Of a stretch of DNA of 64,000 bases, positions 58,529 through 64,000 are shown piece after piece (the first letter of the stretch is position 1; each line of letters begins with the position of its first letter). The position numbers and the translations under genes were made by a program. Origin of the DNA: Zingiber officinale (lineage: Eukaryota > Streptophyta > Magnoliopsida > Zingiberales > Zingiberaceae); the NCBI RefSeq assembly GCF_018446385.1, contig NC_055992.1, positions 100,086,947 through 100,150,946 of the forward strand, read 5' to 3'. The notes below the pieces were generated by a model that did not search any database, had not been told where the DNA came from, and saw nothing but the letters and a program-made list of their open reading frames with translations.

Positions 58529-61500
58529 TTTAAAATACCAAAAAAAATGGCGAATAATAATAAGGTAATTTTTCAAAATTTTTGGAAATTTTTCAGGAAT
58601 TTTTCGGAGACCGTATGGACGAGTTTACGGGGATAAAAAAAATAGGGGTCCGGGAAAGCCTGTTTAGGCTACCCATATAAGCGAGGAAATGTTTTTTTTT
58701 ATAAATTCCTTTTTCTTTATTTTCTTCTTCCTCGCCGTTTCTTCCTCCTCACCGCGCCCAACACCCATCTGCCCTAACCGCTGCTCGTGGCAGTTCCTTC
58801 TCCTCTCGCGTGAGCCGGGACCAAAGAGAGGTCGACGCTTCTCTTCTCCTTATTTCTTCCCCCCCACGCCGCCGACTCCTTCCTGCCGACACCGCCCTTC
58901 TCTTCTCCTCCGTCCCTGCCCAAGCGCCGGCGAGCACGAGCCACTGCCGGTCGAGCCGTTGCCTGTGCCCTAGTACCCTCTGTTGATCTCCTTTCTTTTC
59001 CGACGACACCACCCGAGCGCTGGCCACCTTGCTCCTCACGCGCGCCACCACCGTCCCGACACCACTTCCTCTTCCTCTAACCTAGTCTTACCGACCGATC
59101 TCACCAGGAGTTGGCAGACGCTCGACTGCCCATAGACCTCACTGAGAAGAACCCTACCTGACGGTTCACCATCGACGACCTTCCCTTGCCGAGCCTAGTT
59201 GATCTGGCCACAATCACCATCGACTGCCAATTGATCCTTTTCCATCTACTTCCCATGCCTTAGTTTCCTGGTGTTGGGCCTTTCTTCCTGCATCACAACA
59301 ACATCCGGAAGGCATCAGAGAGGAAGCTCGAGTTTGAATTCAGGTAAGATGTGTTTGGTTCTCGATTGGTAGGATCTAGTGGTATTTTCTATTTTTTTGG
59401 AGTGTTAAGCATAGTGGTGCGACTTATTGATGTAGCTCTGGCGAGGAGGTTAGCCATTCGTGGATAGCCGCTGCCACCAGATCCTTTGCTTCGGCTGTGG
59501 ATCATCGGTTGAGGTTTCAGAGTTGGATTTAATTTAGGTAGGAATTGGTACATACATAATTGCTTATGTGTTTGAATTAGGTGATTGATTATGTAGATGA
59601 TTAATCATGTGTAAATGGAATTAAGTTTGGATTCTATGTGTTGATAGATTCACTAGTCATTGCAACTTTCTCTATTTGTTTTTCAGCGGCAACTCTTGAT
59701 TTGGCAGCGACCTTTTTGTTTGTGGATCAACAGTAGTGACTTGGAGTTGAGGTAAGATATAGGGTTTTTGATCATGTTGTCGGTGATTGATGGATAGGTT
59801 AATAACTAATGTTAACCTAGGTATATGTATTGAATTGGAGATAAATTGAATTACTAGTTGGTTAGATTGATTAGGGTTTTACCCTAATTTAGCCTTAAGG
59901 ATTTTATTTAGCTATGCATTTGAGTTGTAGCTAAATAAGAATGTATGTATATTGGTGACACAGGACTTTGATACGAGACGAGCATCTTGACGTTGGATTT
60001 GACTGGATTGGACCTGCTATTTGAGGCGGGTACCTTGACTTATCTTTGATTAAGTCATGTTGATATGTTTAGTAGGTTATAGCTTTTAGTAATAATTATG
60101 TTCGTTCTTGTTTCGATATGTCACTACTGGATACATGTCACATGCTTTGTTTGCTCACCTGTTATGCATTTATTGTTAGTACCCACATGATTTTATATAT
60201 GCTCATATGGTAGTGACATACCATGCCTCATTATGCTCAGGACCTAGGTTTTTATACCCTACCTGACCTGTGTACCTTAGGTCTTCAAATTTGACCATCG
60301 ATACTACGGTATATATTATATATATATATAGATATTGTTATGCTGATCAGGTTATTTCCATGCTTAGTGTCATACATCATCTCGCATGATTGCACGCTGC
60401 GCGATAGTCTGCTCCATTATTGTCGAGCACATCGCCAGTTACATGTATCCATACACACCACCACTCATAGGTTAGTGGTGTATCAGACAGGTGTGTGACA
60501 GTTCTGTTGTTTGGCTCCGTTGGTCTGGTGACTCAGCGTGGTAGCCGGTAGGCGGTTGGACTCTGTTTGGCTTCGTTGGTCCGCTCATGGGTAGTGTGAC
60601 GCAACGTGGTAGCCGACAGAGATTTCCTCCTCGTCATCGTGTACCGGGAGATGAGAGCATTGTGCTCCTCCACTTATGATTTGGAGTAGGAGGATAGGTG
60701 TACTCCGACAGCATCCCGTCCACTCGTTCACTCATCAGGAGTAGTGATGTCAGAGTACACGGTTGTCACAGCCCTACCCACTCGGTCTCACCATTGTGTG
60801 TGACATGGCTAACTGGCGTCAGGGGTGACCATGACATTTGCATCATATGCATGATGCATTTATTGCTTGTGTTTGCTGCATTTATTTGTTGCATTTATAT
60901 GGATGCATATGATTGACATGCATACAGGATTTATAATACTCTCGGTCTGACGACCTGACTATTCTGATAGGAGGCCCTGGTGAGTACAATTCTCTTCAGC
61001 CTTTTCGTATTGTGCATCGTCCAGCTTTTGTCCAGGAGACTGTACTCCATAGTTATTACTGTCTGTTATAGCTTACTATACATGTCAACTGGTATCTGCT
61101 GAGTTGTTGAACTCACCCCCGTGGACATTATCTTTTTTAAGTACCAGGTCGTTATAGAGTCGCTTGGAGTATCCTGTCTGCCGGTCCCCACATCACATCA
61201 GAAGACATGTCTTCACCTTTTTGTTTATTTTATCTTGGTATATGATATGTGTGTATTTGGCTTTGTGTTCCGGTTTTATTTCCGGAGTGTTGTGTTGATG
61301 TGTGGTGTAAGCATAACCGGCTAGCAGTGTTTTGTTTTGTTTTATATGAGCTTGTCTTTATGTTTTTCCGTTGTGTTGGTTTTGATTACAACCGAGTGGG
61401 CTGATAAAAATATATATAACTGCGTGGTTGTTGTTATATTTGTCCAGCCGTGTAGGCTGAGATTATTAACTGCGTGATTGTGTATATATTCCAGCCGCAT

Positions 61501-61606
61501 GTGGCTGATGTATATTGTGTCTGTAGAAATGCTTCAGATTGTCAGTCGTACATGGGAGGTACTGCCGAAATTTTCTTCGGACAGGGACTCCCCCAGGGGC
61601 GTGACA
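58529..61606 (+). mobile_element. Probable gypsy (chromovirus-like) solo LTR (TSD ACACA)
   Basis: The insert separates the CAACACAACA-type repeat DNA on its left (to 58528) from the same kind of DNA on its right (from 61607). ACACA occurs at 58524-58528 and 61607-61611. It ends GGGGCGTGACA. Its start (TTTAAAATACC) is a diverged form of the TGTAACGCCCC start seen at 63153. 58735-59060 is GC-rich leader-like DNA with incidental open frames on both strands. No coding domain is present in 3.1 kb. Confidence 0.6.
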
Positions 61607-62064
61607 ACACAACATAAGACAACAATTTTAAATAATTCAATATCAATCCAATGCAAGAACTACTCATCATTTTTAAACACAATCCAGTATAAGATCAATT
61701 TAGAGTTTTTATACACAACACAACTTTTTAAAGAATCAAAAATCAATCCCATACAAAAACAATATATGGATTTTACACACAATCCAGTACAAGCTCAATT
61801 TAGAACAACATAACATTTTTAAACAATCCAATACATAAATATCACAACACAACATTTTAGATAAATAACAACGAATAAACAAGAATCTTGACTAAACAAA
61901 TTTTATAACAAATAATTAGATGAAGTATAAATTTGCAACAAACAAACATACTTCAAACTTTGATATACAAATTACAAACATACTATACAACACGTAAATT
62001 ACAAACATACTACAACACGTCATTTACAAACATATTATAACTCGTCAACGACAAGATTGATAAT
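61607..62064. repeat. Continuation of the MULE-associated CAACACAAC repeat DNA
   Basis: Loose repeats of 'cacaatccantanaagatcaatttaga' and 'acaacacaac' continue the 58340-58528 sequence. From 61930 'aaattacaaacatactacaacacgt' recurs three times. No gene. Confidence 0.55.
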
Positions 62065-63010
62065 TCATTCTACTTTAAATTTACAAAATTTGTCCCTAAT
62101 GATTGATAATGCAACCTCCACTCTTAATATATGAATGTCTTTCTGAGTGAATTTCATATCAATATTATACAATAGATGTCTAATATATTGCATAACAAAT
62201 AAGCTACAATCATTCTTGCAGAATCACAAAATTAAATTAGTAACAAAATTATAATGACAATGTATCATTGAAATTTACTAATAATGTAATAATTTACTTA
62301 CGACAATATCTGTTGAGGACATTCTACTTTAGTATAAGCTCATTCTTCAAATTGGTGATATTCTTGTAATCTATTATGTAGCTTTTACTTTATCAGTCGA
62401 AAACATTTTGATTCTGGAGACCTGTGAGCATTGGACAAACAAAAATCATCCATAAAAATATATAACAAGTATCTTAATGCTAGAATATAAAATTCATATG
62501 TTAATACTAACCGGCTTTGCAAAATGTTGATCATATTTATAGTTGTAGGACAACGAATTATAATGGTAGAACATTTTTGCCTCGGTGTACATGACCATTA
62601 AATAATAATATGCATAATCAGTATTTATAGGTATAAAAATATACCTAACTTCTCGATCAACCGGATTTATTTTGATAATTAGACATAAAATTATTTCCCA
62701 TAAATGTTCATATGATGACTACAACATTCAATATATAATCATAAATTAGTTTAATTATATCAAAAACATATTAAAAATTATAATATGAAGTTACATATTT
62801 ACTATGAATCCAGTTGAGCAATATATGGATTTATTAAACAACCTATTAGATTAGGATCGCTTCAGACGAGGAAGCTTACCTGAAAAGTAATGACATATAT
62901 GCATCAATTACTTCCCAGTCTGTAAATATATTACCTAAGATACATGTGAATAAGCCATTTATAGTCAGTGAGTAGTAACCTTCCTCCCATTGGAAATCAA
63001 ATGTAAGTCA
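62065..63010 (-). pseudogene. ULP1-like (C48) cysteine peptidase, multi-exon, decayed; probable MULE cargo
   Basis: Minus-strand blocks line up as a ULP/SENP-type SUMO peptidase. About 63005-62880 contains TDWEVIDAYMSLLF (substrate-binding start of the domain). 62842-62803 and 62718-62512 follow; the latter is 69 open codons and includes EHLWEIILCLIIKINP (catalytic His region) and FYHYNSLSYN. 62421-62302 is bounded by CAG and GTAAGT and encodes EYHQFEE...VECPQQ, with stops and a frameshift. 62220-62065 gives NDCSLFVMQYIRHL, with the catalytic Cys, and a stop at 62065-62067. ULP1-like genes are known passengers of Kaonashi-type MULEs (family knowledge), and the MULE transposase lies on the other strand upstream. 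The first intron would be only 37 bp, so that junction is probably a frameshift. Confidence 0.7.
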
Positions 63011-63152
63011 TCTCAGATTTTGAAGGAATTCTATCAGGTAGGTCACATGTTCTTCTCATTTTTTATTTTTTGTTTCTTTGAATTTTCCTTTCAAATACTG
63101 CAAATAAATCAAACTCAATGTATTTACCATAAGCAAAAGACAAATTAAAGAT

Positions 63153-64000
63153 TGTAACGCCCCAAATTTTCTCAATTAGAGTCCTAAAAGTAATTTTAAA
63201 ATATTTAAAAATGCTATAGAAATATTCTAGGGATTTTTAGAGTATTTTTATGTAATTTTTGGAGGTCGTTTGGTATTTTTACAAAACGAAGGAAGTTTCG
63301 ACAAAAAAATGTCCAAGCCGAGAGTTGAACCCATGACCTTTGACTCGGTCAAAACCCGACTGACCAGGTGTGCAAACGGATTTTTCTGTTTAGAAAAGGT
63401 AGCGAATTTATTTATGATAGTTAACAGAATATTAGATTATAAAAGGGATAAGTTGATCTTGGATTTGTTTGTTTAGAAAAGATAGCGACTTTATTTAAGA
63501 TAGTTAACAGAATATTATAAAAGGGATAAGTTGATGTTGGATTTGTTTGTTTAGAAAAAGTAGCAAATTTATTTAAGATAATTAACAGAATATTGGATTA
63601 TAAAAGGGATAAGTTGATGTTGGATTTGTTTGTTTAGAAAAAGTAGCAAATTTATTTAAGATAATTAACAAAATATTGGATTATAAAAGGGGATAAGTTG
63701 ATGCTCTATTTTCCCGTGACTTAAACCATTCTCTCCTTCTCTTTTGCGTACGATGGCGGAGCTCGGGCAGAAAATGAAAGGAAGTTAGGGTATCATCTCC
63801 GGCGGTCGGCCAAGGTCCTAGATGCCCTTTTTGTTCGATTGTGAGTCCAAGAATCAAGGTAAGTGCTTCTCACCTGCAGTAGGAGTAGTTTCGGACCTTT
63901 GTTCTTCTTGAATTCGAAGCATGAGAAGCGTTTATAGTGCAGATTTTTAATTAAGCCTATAGTGCAGATTTTAATTAAGCTTGTAGTGCAGATTTCTTAG
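63153..64000 (+). mobile_element. Start of a gypsy (chromovirus-like) LTR, cut by the window end
   Basis: Begins TGTAACGCCCCAAATTTTC, the classic start of plant chromovirus LTRs. 63390-63700 holds four tandem units of 74-81 bp ('tttgtttagaaaa-gtagc...aagggataagttgat'). The last 90 bp hold three copies of a 27-29 bp unit with 'atagtgcagattt'. The short open frame at 63270-63476 is LTR sequence. Confidence 0.65.
63390..63700 (+). repeat. Tandem repeat, four units of 74-81 bp
   Basis: Successive units share 'ggatttgtttgtttagaaaa', 'tttatttaagataattaac' and 'aaagggataagttgatgttg'. The second unit lacks 'ggatt' before 'ataaaag', which gives the length difference. It lies near the start of the gypsy LTR. 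Confidence 0.85.

Noticed and set aside
58689-59051. Pro/Arg-rich open frames on both strands
   Set aside because: They fall in the GC-rich leader-like part of a probable gypsy LTR and have no domain.
62843-62879. 37-bp intron between two ULP1-like blocks
   Set aside because: The splice words fit, but the length is below what plant introns normally allow; a frameshift or stop in a former continuous exon is more likely.

Overview
This is nuclear DNA from a flowering plant. It holds intron-rich host genes (a chloroplast chaperonin, a class A heat-stress factor, an AT-hook factor) between stacked plant transposons: Angela-like and SIRE-like copia elements, Ty3-gypsy, CACTA, MULE and SINE-like. 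A monocot is plausible from the retroelement style, but the window does not prove it. There is no bacterial or organellar gene organisation, no CRISPR array and no recognisable rRNA or tRNA gene.

Layout. 1-5334 is a retrotransposon nest: the 3' end of an Angela-like copia element with its 2.4 kb LTR, abutting a truncated inverted copy of the same LTR, which itself sits in a SIRE-like LTR. 5335-15213 is mostly intergenic, with one intronless gene, a clade-A AHL DNA-binding protein (7849-8679, minus), and two copies of an LTR-like repeat family. 15214-20828 (minus) is a two-exon HSFA1-type heat-stress factor whose 4.16 kb intron carries a solo LTR with target-site duplication (TSD) ATGAT. 21704-29171 (minus) is a complete 14-exon gene for the chloroplast chaperonin 60 beta subunit (609 aa). 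Its second intron carries a pol-poor gypsy element that appears to have captured part of a WDR11-like WD40 gene, and one of its LTRs holds a SINE-like insertion.

31107-64000 is almost entirely transposons, and much of it can be unpacked by TSDs. A 14.9 kb non-autonomous CACTA element (31107-46037, TSD TTG) contains a SIRE-like solo LTR (31483-35216, TSD CAAAC), which contains an Angela-like solo LTR (32313-34744, TSD ATACG). The CACTA element also contains a complete pol-less LTR retrotransposon (35731-43707, TSD TTAAC). The CACTA element sits at the 5' edge of a decayed MULE transposase gene (46038-48029), whose last exon is split by a second pol-less gag element (48030-54651) and resumes at 54652-54788. 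Farther on are a copia solo LTR (54906-56611, TSD CTAAA), a five-unit palindromic repeat block, a probable gypsy solo LTR (58529-61606), a minus-strand ULP1-like cysteine peptidase remnant that probably belongs to the MULE, and the start of another gypsy LTR.

The most unusual object is the element at 35731-43707. Between its LTRs it has a gag gene but no protease, integrase, reverse transcriptase or RNase H. Instead it carries a second gene on the same strand, with an 80-bp intron that joins two reading frames exactly (394 aa), a TATA box and GGCGCC-centred hairpins upstream that copy the layout of the LTR promoter. Three related LTR families in the window share the same architecture: a TGTTGGTG-type start, a tandem array in U3 and GGCGCC hairpins.
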